NCBI GenBank assembly: GCA_038316435.1
Contig: JBBQAQ010000015.1
Location: 1-64,000 of the forward strand
Length of the DNA stretch: 64,000 nucleotides
Source of the DNA: JACJXF01 sp038316435
Lineage (GTDB): Bacteria; Bacteroidota; Bacteroidia; Bacteroidales; GCA-2748055
Reading direction: 5' to 3'
Made by a program: the position numbers and the translations under genes. The notes beneath the pieces were generated by a model that saw only the letters and a list, made by a program, of their open reading frames with translations, was not told the DNA's origin and did no database searches. Positions 51,821 through 61,133 of this stretch are shown here, one piece after another. Each line of letters opens with the position of its first letter. The first letter of the stretch is position 1.

Positions 51821-51832
51821 AATCTTTTAGTA

Positions 51833-52444
51833 CTATCGTATCTGAACAGTATCTGAAATTCCTTTAAAATTTTTCTGTAGATCTTCGCGAATGAATTGAA
51901 TCAGTTTCCAACGATCATCAGGTTTTATCTGGGAGCCATGAGGACCCATGGAAACAAATCCCAAAGTAATAGAATGGTAAATTTCTCCATCCTTAAGATT
52001 CTTTGCAACATCATTCACCAATGACCTGGGTTTTAAAGGATATAATCCGGAAGTATAAAGTTTCCCGGTACCATTTCCATCAGCGCCATGACATTGCAGG
52101 CAATAGACCGTATAAATTCGCTTTCCCCGCACTAGATTTTCCGGAGTTGACTGAAAAGGATTAACTAATTCTCTGCCTGCTCTGGCTCTCTCTCCCTCGA
52201 GAAGAGAATAACCGAAACTTGTTATTTCGCGGGATACCGTTCCTTTTACAGGATCACGAAAGGTCTTTCCATCAGCAAAATTTGGATTCGGCGAATAGGT
52301 TTCATACGCTGTTGAATAGAACATATCAGGGAAGTAATCCCAGCCTGGATGGTTTCTGTTCCTGTCACATGAGACTGTTAAAACCGACAGAAATGACAGG
52401 ATCAAAACTATATGAGCAACTTTTAATTTTTGAAATATGTGCAT
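51833..52444 (-). CDS. actE: Alternative complex III subunit ActE, mono-haem cytochrome c lipoprotein
   Basis: 203 residues. A lipoprotein signal (IVLILSFLSVLTVSC, lipobox Cys near 26) anchors it. The N-terminal segment PGWDYFPDMFYSTAYETYSP is characteristic of ActE. A single haem site, YCLQCHGADGNG, and a distal Met region near FVSMGPHGSQI make up a class I cytochrome c. It is likely the electron exit of the complex towards the caa3 oxidase. Confidence 0.93.
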   Translation of the reverse strand: MHIFQKLKVAHIVLILSFLSVLTVSCDRNRNHPGWDYFPDMFYSTAYETYSPNPNFADGKTFRDPVKGTVSREITSFGYSLLEGERARAGRELVNPFQSTPENLVRGKRIYTVYCLQCHGADGNGTGKLYTSGLYPLKPRSLVNDVAKNLKDGEIYHSITLGFVSMGPHGSQIKPDDRWKLIQFIREDLQKNFKGISDTVQIR

Positions 52445-52451
52445 ACAGCTA

Positions 52452-52982
52452 TTATTTTATTCCGTTTATCTCTTTATCAATTATTTCAACTGCACCTGAT
52501 TCTTTCATTATTCTTCCCGCTTCTTTGGATGCGTTATTGTCTAATCCGCTTGCATCAAGAACAAGGATAAATTTATCGTCTGTGGCTCTCTCATCGAAAA
52601 TCACTGGTTCCTGGCCTGGAAATAATTTAGAGCGAATTGAAAATGTAAACAAACTGGTGATAGTTACAGTAAGAATTGTAAGTACAATTGTAATGACAAT
52701 GAACGACGGAAATGAATTGAAAGGTTTTCCACCATAATTTACCGGCCAGTTCACAACTGAAGTATAATATAGAAATGCCAAAACGCTCAATGCACCTGTG
52801 ATCCCGTAAATAAGACCAGCGGTTGGCAGTTTTGACTTACGCTTCAGCAAATGCAAAACCTCATGAATAGGGTAAGGCGTAAAGACATCATAAATTGCGA
52901 GTTTCTTTTCCTGAAGGGATTTGATTGACGCTATCAGTGTCTTCTCTTCATCAAACACTCCTATTTTATAAACTCCGGCCAT
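52452..52982 (-). CDS. actD: Alternative complex III subunit ActD (DUF3341)
   Basis: 176 residues. Two membrane helices (AGLIYGITGALSVLAFLYYT and FIVITIVLTILTVTITSLF) follow a cytoplasmic domain beginning KIGVFDEEKTLIASIKSLQE with YDVFTPYPIHEVLHLL, the DUF3341 pattern. ActD has no cofactors and ties the soluble and membrane parts together. It lies 73 nt downstream of actC. Confidence 0.92.
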   Translation of the reverse strand: MAGVYKIGVFDEEKTLIASIKSLQEKKLAIYDVFTPYPIHEVLHLLKRKSKLPTAGLIYGITGALSVLAFLYYTSVVNWPVNYGGKPFNSFPSFIVITIVLTILTVTITSLFTFSIRSKLFPGQEPVIFDERATDDKFILVLDASGLDNNASKEAGRIMKESGAVEIIDKEINGIK

Positions 52983-53055
52983 TTCTTTGCTTTTTAAATT
53001 AAAATACCTCTTATGCGATAATTAGTATAAATTAACTTTTTTTATATCCCTTTAA

Positions 53056-54417
53056 CTAATCATCTACTTTAGAACCAATATTCAATACTCCCTTTACCTC
53101 CGATATTGCGATCATTGGAATATATCTGAAGAACAGCAGCACACCGGTAACAAATAGTCCGATTGTTCCAACATAAACTCCCACCTCAATAAGAGTTGGA
53201 GAATAGGTAGCCCAGTTTGAAGGTAGAAAATCGTTTGCAAGTGAGGTAACAACGATATTAAAACGCTCAAACCACATCCCAAGATTTATTGCCAGTGAAA
53301 TAAGCAACAAACCCCATGTGCTTTTCCTTATTTTTTTGAACCAGAACAGCTGCGGAATAAATGCATTGCAGATTACCATCCCCCAGAATTGAACCGAATA
53401 TTCACCTGTTACGCGACTCTTGAAAAAAGTGTACATCTCATATTCATTTCCCGAATACCAGGCCATAAAAACCTCAGTCGCATAGGCCGTTCCCATGATA
53501 AGTGAAATGAAAGTAAGAATGCGGGCAATTGCATCCATATGATTATCCGTAATGTAATCGGTAAGTTTGTAAACTTTCCTTACAACAACCATCAGAGTCA
53601 TAACCATTGCAAAACCTGAAAAGATAGCCCCAACCACAAAATATGGTGGAAATAAGGTAGTATGCCAGCCGGGAATTACTCCAACTGCAAAGTCTGTTGA
53701 TACGATTGAATGTACCGAAACCACCAATACCGCAGCAATTCCACCTAAAATAAAACTCAAGGATTCAAAACGTATCCATTCGTGACTTCCACCGGTCCAT
53801 CCCATGCTGAAAAAACCGTAAACTGCCTTCTTAATTTTGGAAGTGGTTTTATCACGGATGGTAGCAAAATCGGGCAACATACCCATATACCAGAAGGAAA
53901 ACGAGATTAGCAGATACGCTGAAATTGCAATAAAATCCCAGAATAAGGGCGAATTATAATTTACCCAAAGTGGGCCGCGGGTATTAGGATATGGGAAGAT
54001 AAAAAATGCAAGCCAGACTCTACCCATGTGTAAAGCAGGAAATAACGCAGCACATCCTACAGCGACCACTGTCATTGCCTCGGCTGCCCTGTTTATTGAA
54101 GTTCTCCATCTCTGTCTGAGTATTAGTAGGAATATGGAAAAAGCAGTTCCCGCATGTCCAATTCCAATCCACCAAACAAAATTGATGATCTCCCATCCCC
54201 ATCCAACGGAGTTATTGAGTCCCCAAACACCAATCCCTTTAGTAACTGTAATGAAAATCGAATAAAAGCCAACCAGGGAAGCCGCACTCGCTACTGTCAT
54301 TGCAAGATACCACCAGATTCCGGGATTTGCATCAATGGGTGCAATGATGTCCTTCGAAATCTGACCATAAGTCTTGTTTCCTTCTACAAGCGGACCTCTT
54401 ATTGTTCTGTTATACAT
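53056..54417 (-). CDS. actC: Alternative complex III subunit ActC (NrfD/PsrC-like)
   Basis: 453 residues, ten helices. Motifs typical of the NrfD-like quinol-binding subunit are visible: WVNYNSPLFWDFIAISAYLL and TDFAVGVIPGWHTTLFPPYF, and the helix VWWIGIGHAGTAFSIFLLIL. It carries the quinol pocket and is in contact with the iron-sulfur domain of ActB. The gene is 60 nt after actB in the same direction. Confidence 0.95.
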   Translation of the reverse strand: MYNRTIRGPLVEGNKTYGQISKDIIAPIDANPGIWWYLAMTVASAASLVGFYSIFITVTKGIGVWGLNNSVGWGWEIINFVWWIGIGHAGTAFSIFLLILRQRWRTSINRAAEAMTVVAVGCAALFPALHMGRVWLAFFIFPYPNTRGPLWVNYNSPLFWDFIAISAYLLISFSFWYMGMLPDFATIRDKTTSKIKKAVYGFFSMGWTGGSHEWIRFESLSFILGGIAAVLVVSVHSIVSTDFAVGVIPGWHTTLFPPYFVVGAIFSGFAMVMTLMVVVRKVYKLTDYITDNHMDAIARILTFISLIMGTAYATEVFMAWYSGNEYEMYTFFKSRVTGEYSVQFWGMVICNAFIPQLFWFKKIRKSTWGLLLISLAINLGMWFERFNIVVTSLANDFLPSNWATYSPTLIEVGVYVGTIGLFVTGVLLFFRYIPMIAISEVKGVLNIGSKVDD

Positions 54418-54477
54418 ACACTATTTGTTTTTTGGACCTATTTGCTATTTTAGTGCAATCAAAAATGGTTTTATGTC

Positions 54478-57432
54478 TTAAGCCTCAGTATTTCTAACTT
54501 TTGTGAGATATCCAACTGAAGGTAAAGTATGAAGTTCTTCAAGTAAATGATAATTTCTAGGGTCAGCTTTCATCTTTGAAACCTTGCTTTCCTTATCGTT
54601 CATGTTTCCGAAAATAAGTGCGTTCGAGGGACAAGACTGCACGCAGGCAGGTTGTACGTCGCCATCGGCAATTGAGCGACCGTCGAGCTTAGCTGAAAGC
54701 TTAGTTTCTTGAATTCTCTGGACGCAGAACGAACATTTCTCTACTACACCTCGCTCACGAACCGTTACATCCGGATTTAATACTAATTTTCCAAGATCAG
54801 ATACCGCATTAAAATCAAATGCTTTGTTGTTAGTATATCGGTACCAGTTGAATCTTCTAACCTTGTAGGGACAGTTGTTTATACAATATTTTGTTCCGAT
54901 GCAGCGGTTATACGACATCTGGTTAAGCCCTTCATTACTGTGGTTCGTAGCCGAAACTGGGCAAACATTTTCACATGGAGCATTATCGCAATGCTGACAC
55001 ATTAATGGCTGAAAGACAACCATTGGCTGAGCCAGGCTGTCGGAATAATACCTGTCGATTTTTATCCAATGCATTATTCTTCTGCGATACACCTCTCCTT
55101 TTCCTACAACAGGAATATTATTTTCAGCCTGACATGCAATAACGCAGGCACTGCAACCCACACAGGAGTTCAGGTCAATACCCAATCCCCAGTGAAAACC
55201 ATCAAATTTTACCTCTGGGTATAAAGTTTGGTGTTGTGACTCAAATTTTTTATTTAATTCATTTCCCGATTCAGGGTTTTTAAGATATTCGCTTAAGCTG
55301 GTCTCCCTTACAATTGCCCTGCCCTCCATCGAATGGTGGGTTTGCGTGAGAGCAAGCTGCACTTTTTCAGTTGTTTTCCCAATACTATCAATGCTAAAGC
55401 CGTATTTTTTGTTGCCTTCAAAATATTTTATAAAAGGATACACATTGACTCCAACTTTGTCTGCAACTTTTCCTGCATTACTGTGCCCATAACCCAAAGC
55501 AATCGAAATTGTTCCCTTTGCCTGTCCCGGTTGAATGAAAGCCGGAATGGAAATATTTTCCCCCAATTTAATGACATCTCCGGTTTGCATTCCCAATTCT
55601 TCAGCATCCATGGGCGATATAGCCGCAACGTTATCCCAACATAATTTAGCAATTGGATCAGGCAATTCCATCAGCCACGGATTGTTGCTGTGCTTCCCGC
55701 TTCCCAATGAAACCGAAGGGTAAAAAAGTATTTCAAATCCAATTTTTTGCCCGTCGTCAGCAGATTCAAGCGCTGCGGCAATGGATTCATATTTTATTTC
55801 GGGGGATTTGGACTTGGGCGCTTCAAAAGTGAAAACACCTTCCTTCAGGCTACGTGTCCAAAATTCTTCGAAATTGCTTTGCTTTGAAATCGTGAAAAAA
55901 GTTTCTTTCCAGTTTTCCTTAAGATAGTCATAATAGCTAATTTTACTGCCAATCCAAGTGAGCACAGAATCCTGAAAACTACGGGTTTCAAAAATTGGAT
56001 AAATACAAGGTTGTGTTAAACTCAGACTTCCAGGAGTAATCTCAGCATCATCCCATGACTCAAGAATGTGGTGAACCGGGCAATCATAGTTGCAAAGTCC
56101 GGCCATTTCATTCAACTCCGTTGATAAGTTAATGCTAAGTTTCAATTTTGAAAGTCCTGACATAAAACCAACTGAATCAGGATAATCGTATGCCAGATTA
56201 ACATTATAAACCAGCATGGCACTGACTTTTCCATTTTTCAAATCCTGTGTCAACGCTTCCATTTCTGCATCTGTACCGGATGAAATGGAAATGGATTTAT
56301 CCAGATCTATACAGTTTGGATAATTTCCCAGCATGAGATTTATAGCGCTTACAATCAGCTGTATACGTTTGTCATTTGTGCCGGATATAACTAATGATTT
56401 ACCTTTGTTTGCGAGCAGGTCTGAAACCACATTTTCAAGGTTTAACTCGCACAGCGGAATTTCGAAAACTTCTTTGCCAAGAGATGCGGCTATTTTGTTA
56501 TAAATTGTTGCCAGAACGATTTTTTCCTGAGAAGGGCGAATCGGTGTACGATAATCTGCATTACTTCCGGTAAGTGACATCCCGCTTTCAAAATGATAAT
56601 GCCGAAGCATGTCGGTCTGACCCTGATGTAGCTTTCTACGTGAAGTATATGATGAAATAAAATGTACAGGAACAAGCCAGCTACCCAGAAAGTCAGCGTT
56701 AAATGAGACCACTGTGTTTACTTTATCAAAGTGTAAATCGGGTATCACTTTTTTACCAAATATTTCCTGATTTGCCTCGGTAATTGCACTGTAGGAAACT
56801 GCGTCGTATTGCACCCACCTGAAATTTGTAAACTTTGATCCAAACTCTTTTATCAGTCGTTTTGTACTTGGGGATATAATGCTTGAGGTTAGCAGAACAA
56901 TTTCTCCGCCTTCATTATTTATTGCTGTCAATGAGGCAATGATTTCAGAATCAGCTTTATCCCAGGTTAATGAGGTTTTGCCTGAAGCGGGAGATTTTAA
57001 ACGGGCATCATCATAAAGACTAAGTACAGATGCCTGCACTCTGGCAGAGGTTCCGTTACCGTTGAATGCCGACAAATTATTTCCTTCAATTTTTATAGGC
57101 CGTCCATCGCGGGTTTTAACCAGTATGCTTGCATATTCGTGTCCATCATAAAAAGATGTAGCATAATGAAGTGCTTTCCCGGGGACAATTTCCTCAGGTT
57201 GGATTACATACGGAATGGCTTTCTGAATAGGTTTTTCACAACTGGCAAGCACTGCTGCTGAAGTAACACTAAAACCAAATACTTTGAGGAAATCCCTTCG
57301 TGAGGATTTGGTGTTTATAACATCCTCCTCAAACAATTCAAGTACTGCCGATTTATGTTCTTTTTCAAATACCTCCTCTTCCTTTCCCGGAACATTATTG
57401 AATTCTTCAATGCTGTTATAATAATTCTTCAT
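54478..57432 (-). CDS. actB: Alternative complex III subunit ActB (molybdopterin-like + iron-sulfur)
   Basis: 984 residues. The start has a Tat-like signal (SSRRDFLKVFGFSVTSAAVL then ASCEKP, with a Cys that may be lipidated). Residues about 60-720 form the molybdopterin oxidoreductase-like domain, which lacks the cofactor in ACIII. The C-terminal 200 residues carry iron-sulfur ligands CVGCSACVIACQAEN, CQHCDNAPCENVCPVSA, RCIGTKYCINNCPYK, and CSFCVQRIQ with CVQSCP. These pass electrons from the quinol site toward the haems of ActA. Confidence 0.95.
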   Translation of the reverse strand: MKNYYNSIEEFNNVPGKEEEVFEKEHKSAVLELFEEDVINTKSSRRDFLKVFGFSVTSAAVLASCEKPIQKAIPYVIQPEEIVPGKALHYATSFYDGHEYASILVKTRDGRPIKIEGNNLSAFNGNGTSARVQASVLSLYDDARLKSPASGKTSLTWDKADSEIIASLTAINNEGGEIVLLTSSIISPSTKRLIKEFGSKFTNFRWVQYDAVSYSAITEANQEIFGKKVIPDLHFDKVNTVVSFNADFLGSWLVPVHFISSYTSRRKLHQGQTDMLRHYHFESGMSLTGSNADYRTPIRPSQEKIVLATIYNKIAASLGKEVFEIPLCELNLENVVSDLLANKGKSLVISGTNDKRIQLIVSAINLMLGNYPNCIDLDKSISISSGTDAEMEALTQDLKNGKVSAMLVYNVNLAYDYPDSVGFMSGLSKLKLSINLSTELNEMAGLCNYDCPVHHILESWDDAEITPGSLSLTQPCIYPIFETRSFQDSVLTWIGSKISYYDYLKENWKETFFTISKQSNFEEFWTRSLKEGVFTFEAPKSKSPEIKYESIAAALESADDGQKIGFEILFYPSVSLGSGKHSNNPWLMELPDPIAKLCWDNVAAISPMDAEELGMQTGDVIKLGENISIPAFIQPGQAKGTISIALGYGHSNAGKVADKVGVNVYPFIKYFEGNKKYGFSIDSIGKTTEKVQLALTQTHHSMEGRAIVRETSLSEYLKNPESGNELNKKFESQHQTLYPEVKFDGFHWGLGIDLNSCVGCSACVIACQAENNIPVVGKGEVYRRRIMHWIKIDRYYSDSLAQPMVVFQPLMCQHCDNAPCENVCPVSATNHSNEGLNQMSYNRCIGTKYCINNCPYKVRRFNWYRYTNNKAFDFNAVSDLGKLVLNPDVTVRERGVVEKCSFCVQRIQETKLSAKLDGRSIADGDVQPACVQSCPSNALIFGNMNDKESKVSKMKADPRNYHLLEELHTLPSVGYLTKVRNTEA

Positions 57433-57532
57433 TTGCCTGAATATTTTATCCTTTGGTTATACTTGGCTTTCAGCCTGCATTGGGTGTTAGAACATTTTTT
57501 CAATGTGTCAAGCTTAGTGTAAGCCCTTTTCC

Positions 57533-58690
57533 TTAATAATGACACTTCATACAATCCGTTCCTCCTACCATTTCCACAGTAACACTGTCGATAACTCCCT
57601 TGTTCATCTTTTCAACCTTTTCCCTATACACCTCATAAAACTTGTTATCATGAAAATTCACCGCTTTCTCGCGATGGCAGCTGATACACCATCCCATTGA
57701 AAGATCAGAAATCTGAGTAACCCTATCCATGGTTTGTATTTCTCCATGACATTTCTGACACGCCAATCCAGCTACACCAACATGCTGAGAATGATTGAAG
57801 TACACATGATCCGGCAGGTTGTGGATTCTGATCCAGTCGATAGTTTCGCCGTTTTCATAAGCTTTAATAATTTTCGCAATCTCAAATGCTCCTGAACGAG
57901 TTCCGTTCCTCACAATAAGATGACAGTTCATGCACACGCTTGTAGCAGGAATGCCCGCCGATTTGCTGGTTTCAGCAGAACTATGACAATATAGACAGTC
58001 GGTTCCGTTTTGACCGGCATGAACTTCATGCGAAAACTTAATTGGTTGATCAGGTGAATAGCCCTGAGAGCGGCCAATTGCCATTGCATCTGTTACCAGA
58101 GAGTTTGTTATATAAATACCTCCACCTAAAAGAATGATCAGATGAACCCATTTGTATCGGAATTTTTTTATAATCGTCAAGTCTATAAGCGATACAAATA
58201 GCAGAAATGCGATAATGATAAAAATGATCCTGTTGTTATATGTTCTTTTTTCGGCTTTGAGACCATCAACCGCAAGCTTATCCATAAAGGTCTTTATCAT
58301 GGAAATATCTTCTTCCGAAAGGACAAATGCTTTATGAGCTTCCATCATTTTAGGAGACCTGGGTTTAAGCAGAGTATTGCTTAAGTCTTTAATAGTTTTG
58401 TCTTTGTACTTAACGGAAATCTCTGCTGCATTTGGATTCCAGTTTACAGTATCAATAAAACTAGTGTTATGGCAACCGGCACAATTGATAGACGCGTCAC
58501 TGTTATAAACCAGCCCGTAAAATAGTCGCTCACCTCTGATCAGGTTCTCACGTGAAGGTTCATGGGATCCAGCAACTGTTGCAGTATCTGATGCAGAACC
58601 CAAGGGGAAAAAAGCCGGGTTGAACATGAAAAAAAACAAACCGCAGAGGAATAAAGTCCTGCGAGATTTTCCGGCGATGTAATTATTCAT
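57533..58690 (-). CDS. actA: Alternative complex III subunit ActA, multi-haem cytochrome c
   Basis: 385 residues. Six CxxCH motifs are present: Cys70 (CAGCH), Cys232 (CLYCH), Cys253 (CMNCH), Cys311 (CQKCH), Cys335 (CISCH) and Cys380 (CMKCHY, ending the protein). The first lies in a separate N-terminal cytochrome c-like module (residues 40-140), before two membrane segments at 152-200, and the other five form the typical ActA haem chain. The N-terminus holds a signal segment (TLFLCGLFFFMFNPAF). It is the first gene of the act operon and feeds electrons to ActE and beyond. Confidence 0.92.
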   Translation of the reverse strand: MNNYIAGKSRRTLFLCGLFFFMFNPAFFPLGSASDTATVAGSHEPSRENLIRGERLFYGLVYNSDASINCAGCHNTSFIDTVNWNPNAAEISVKYKDKTIKDLSNTLLKPRSPKMMEAHKAFVLSEEDISMIKTFMDKLAVDGLKAEKRTYNNRIIFIIIAFLLFVSLIDLTIIKKFRYKWVHLIILLGGGIYITNSLVTDAMAIGRSQGYSPDQPIKFSHEVHAGQNGTDCLYCHSSAETSKSAGIPATSVCMNCHLIVRNGTRSGAFEIAKIIKAYENGETIDWIRIHNLPDHVYFNHSQHVGVAGLACQKCHGEIQTMDRVTQISDLSMGWCISCHREKAVNFHDNKFYEVYREKVEKMNKGVIDSVTVEMVGGTDCMKCHY

Positions 58691-58757
58691 TCCTGTGATT
58701 ATTTAAGAGTATTGAAAAGTCCAGGTTAATGCATTTCTCAAAAATTGTAAAGAAATC

Positions 58758-58784
58758 CAAAGATATTAAATATAAAAAAAACAA
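58758..58784 (-). promoter_or_regulatory. Probable promoter of the actABCDEF operon
   Basis: TATCTTTG on the minus strand (58765-58758) matches the -7 element; TTG at 58784-58782 gives a 16-nt spacer, shorter than usual. The leader would be about 60 nt. Confidence 0.45.
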
Positions 58785-58852
58785 TATCTGACAGGATTCT
58801 TATTTGGAACTTATTTAAAATCGAAAAATAATTCCTTACAAGTTATTCAAAA

Positions 58853-59428
58853 TCACTCAAATAAATAGACAAATCCTTTAAACTCATTTAGAGGCTTACC
58901 GTTAAGTTGCTGAATGGTGTAAAAATAAATACCGCTTTTCACCTTCTGACCGGAAAGTGAGCGCCCATCCCACTCTATCGCTGGAGATTCGGATTTGTAG
59001 ACCAAAGTTCCTGAACGAGTAAACACAGAAAAGGAATATGAACTAATTCCATTTGTTTCAACCATAAACCGGTCATTGATATTATCATCATTTGGAGAAA
59101 ATACATTTGGGAGATTAAGAGTGTCAGAACAATCTATAATTCTTACCATACTATTTTCAGTAATGGTGTATGAACCGTTTATAGTGCAGATTACATCGAA
59201 TGTTCCCGGTAAATTATATAAAACTGAAGGTTTCATCTGAGTGCTTACTGCAGTCCAGTTACCAAAAACCCATTCAACGGAGGTAATAGTATCAAGTGCT
59301 GATGCAGGCTCAATGCGGAATGAAATTATTGAAGCGCTACAACTTGCAGTATCATCGGCCTGAATAGAAATTTGAGCAGTAAGGGCTGCTGAAATTAAAA
59401 GAAATGTAAATGCTAAGAACTGCTTCAT
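58853..59428 (-). CDS. Small secreted protein with CHU_C-type (type IX secretion, type B) C-terminal domain
   Basis: 191 residues from ATG 59428 (MKQFLAFTFLLISAALTA, cut before QISI); an upstream ATG 59473 in the same frame would put an unfit sequence in front of the signal peptide. A short PKD-like part (residues 20-110) with WVFGNWTAVSTQMKPSVLY is followed by the CHU_C domain NLPNVFSPNDDNINDRF, ending FKGFVYLFE. The gene follows the AI-2E transporter gene by about 45 nt and may share its transcript. Confidence 0.82.
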   Translation of the reverse strand: MKQFLAFTFLLISAALTAQISIQADDTASCSASIISFRIEPASALDTITSVEWVFGNWTAVSTQMKPSVLYNLPGTFDVICTINGSYTITENSMVRIIDCSDTLNLPNVFSPNDDNINDRFMVETNGISSYSFSVFTRSGTLVYKSESPAIEWDGRSLSGQKVKSGIYFYTIQQLNGKPLNEFKGFVYLFE

Positions 59429-59473
59429 CCGGCTTTTTGCATATGTAAAGATATTTATTCCGCTTAGTATCAT

Positions 59474-60574
59474 TTATATCTTCTCCGTCAATTTTTTCAC
59501 AACTCTGAAATTATTAAAGAATTCTTTGGCAAAAACCCTTAAGATCGTATAAGATGGAATAGCCAGAATCATTCCGGTTACCCCGCCAATACTACCGGCC
59601 ATCATTATTACAAGGAATATTTCCAGGGGATGCGCATGTACGCTGTTTCCGAAAATAAATGGCTGGAATATAAAATTATCTATTGCATGAACTATAAGGT
59701 AAACAAGTACCATATACCCTACCATTGGTAGAAGGTTAACTATCCCCATGTCAATATGAAAGGCCATACCCATTAAAATTCCTAGTCCAGAACCAAATAA
59801 GGGTCCAAGGTAGGGAATGATATTCATAATTGCTGCAGTTAGTCCAATCAATAATGCCTGTTTAAAATCCAAACCGATAATTGTCATTCCAATGGTCACA
59901 AGTAATAGAATTCCGGTAAGTTGCCCACCAATCCCTATAAAATAACGAATCAGCAAACGGGTTGTCGATTCAAGTGCCCGCCTTACTGCAGGTTCGTGTT
60001 TATTAGGAACCAATAGAATTATGGCTTCTGTAACCATGCCTTGTTCTTGAAGAAAGAAAAATGTTATAAATGTTATTGAAAACAGCGCAATAAAAAGATT
60101 ACCAAGAATTTCAGCCAGCGTACTTACCATATCCGACAATATAGACACATCCAGAATATGCCTGATTTTACCGGTAATTATTTCTTCAAAACCCGGACTA
60201 TTTGTTTCCCTTATCTGATACTTATCATATAAGACCTGAGCTTTATCAAGAGGTACCTGAAATTGAGCAATCAGACTGTCGGCCTCAATATTCGAAAGTG
60301 CATTCGCCTCTTTGGCAACAACGGGAATAAAAATCCAGAAAAACCCAACAAAAACCATATAAATGGCGCAAAGTGCTATAAATGCTCTGATTGCAACCGG
60401 CAATCTAAATTTCCAGATATGTATCTTTCCCAGAAAACTCACAATCGGACTTCCCACTAATGCCAAAACAGCAGATATTATGATATAAACCACAATACTG
60501 CTGAAAAACCAAAGCAGAAATACAATAAAGGCTAGGCCTAATCCAATTAATGTGAAACGGTAATTTTTACTCAT
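59474..60574 (-). CDS. AI-2E-family membrane transporter (PF01594)
   Basis: 366 residues, seven to eight helices. Family signature parts are AIMNIIPYLGPLFGSGLGIL, GIGGQLTGILLLVTIGMTII and the terminal MILAIPSYTILRVFAKEFFN. Members export AI-2, Na+ or unknown solutes; E. coli TqsA and YdiK belong here. The gene precedes the CHU_C protein and no functional link is evident. Confidence 0.85.
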   Translation of the reverse strand: MSKNYRFTLIGLGLAFIVFLLWFFSSIVVYIIISAVLALVGSPIVSFLGKIHIWKFRLPVAIRAFIALCAIYMVFVGFFWIFIPVVAKEANALSNIEADSLIAQFQVPLDKAQVLYDKYQIRETNSPGFEEIITGKIRHILDVSILSDMVSTLAEILGNLFIALFSITFITFFFLQEQGMVTEAIILLVPNKHEPAVRRALESTTRLLIRYFIGIGGQLTGILLLVTIGMTIIGLDFKQALLIGLTAAIMNIIPYLGPLFGSGLGILMGMAFHIDMGIVNLLPMVGYMVLVYLIVHAIDNFIFQPFIFGNSVHAHPLEIFLVIMMAGSIGGVTGMILAIPSYTILRVFAKEFFNNFRVVKKLTEKI

Positions 60575-60586
60575 TGAGAAAAATAA

Positions 60587-60787
60587 TTAACGAATATAAA
60601 AGAATATCCGGCTCAGTGCAATCTTTAGAGGAAAAATATAGATGTAAACACCAATGATTTGAAAAACCAACAGTCTATTTATAGTTGAGTTCCACCTTTT
60701 TCGGTCAGCTAAAATTTTAGGATCTTCAAGTGTATCCCAAGCCCAGGATAAACGATACTTTACTAAATCTTTCTTACTACCAGTCAT
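60587..60787 (-). pseudogene. N-terminal remnant of a HEPN-domain (toxin) gene
   Basis: The 66-residue frame starts MTGSKKDLVKYRLSWAWDTL and continues EDPKILADRKRWNSTINRL, matching the first helices of HEPN-domain toxins, in which NRLYYACFYA should follow. Here the sequence departs after NRL (LVFQIIGVYIYI) and soon stops, so the RxxxxH region and second half are missing. ATG 60787 overlaps the stop of the MNT remnant (ATGA), the usual coupling for MNT-HEPN pairs. Confidence 0.65.
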
Positions 60788-60963
60788 TTAATTCTAAATC
60801 CTTATTTTTGAATGTTCTCAAATAAAGGAGTAAACGAATGATGTTTTGTCCATTAAGTTTTGGAATAAATTAATGGAGAAAAAACTTCACCTGTTTCAAG
60901 TTCTAATTCATAGAATTCATCCATGAGCTCTGTTTCAACTACTCTTATGATACCGAATCTTAA
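60784..60963 (-). pseudogene. C-terminal remnant of an MNT-type nucleotidyltransferase (antitoxin) gene
   Basis: The minus strand reads ETELMDEFYELELETGEVFS, then PLIYSKT, stop at 60855-60853, and in the same frame WTKHHSFTPLFENIQK, a second stop at 60804-60802, then GFRIK and TGA. ELETGEVFSPLIYSK and FTPLFENI belong to the end of minimal nucleotidyltransferases (MntA type) that pair with HEPN toxins by polyAMPylation. The catalytic GSxxRG start is lost. Two in-frame stops show decay. Confidence 0.65.
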
Positions 60964-61133
60964 TATAATTATTTTATGGTACTAAGTCAAAATTGTATAA
61001 TTTTAAGCTTTTAATAATTATAGAAAATAACGCCAACAAGAGGCAAAGATTCAGAGAGTTACAGAGGTTTTTCTAATAATTTAAAATCCTCATTCCTTTG
61101 ATTCCGTGATCCTTATGGCGGAAAAAACAAATT
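60964..61133. other. Gap between the decayed toxin-antitoxin pair and thyA
   Basis: AT-rich 170 bases. A TTCCTTTG at 61093-61100 is one base off the -7 consensus and may be the thyA promoter; no -33 box seen. The missing nucleotidyltransferase N-terminus is not recognisable here. Confidence 0.35.
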
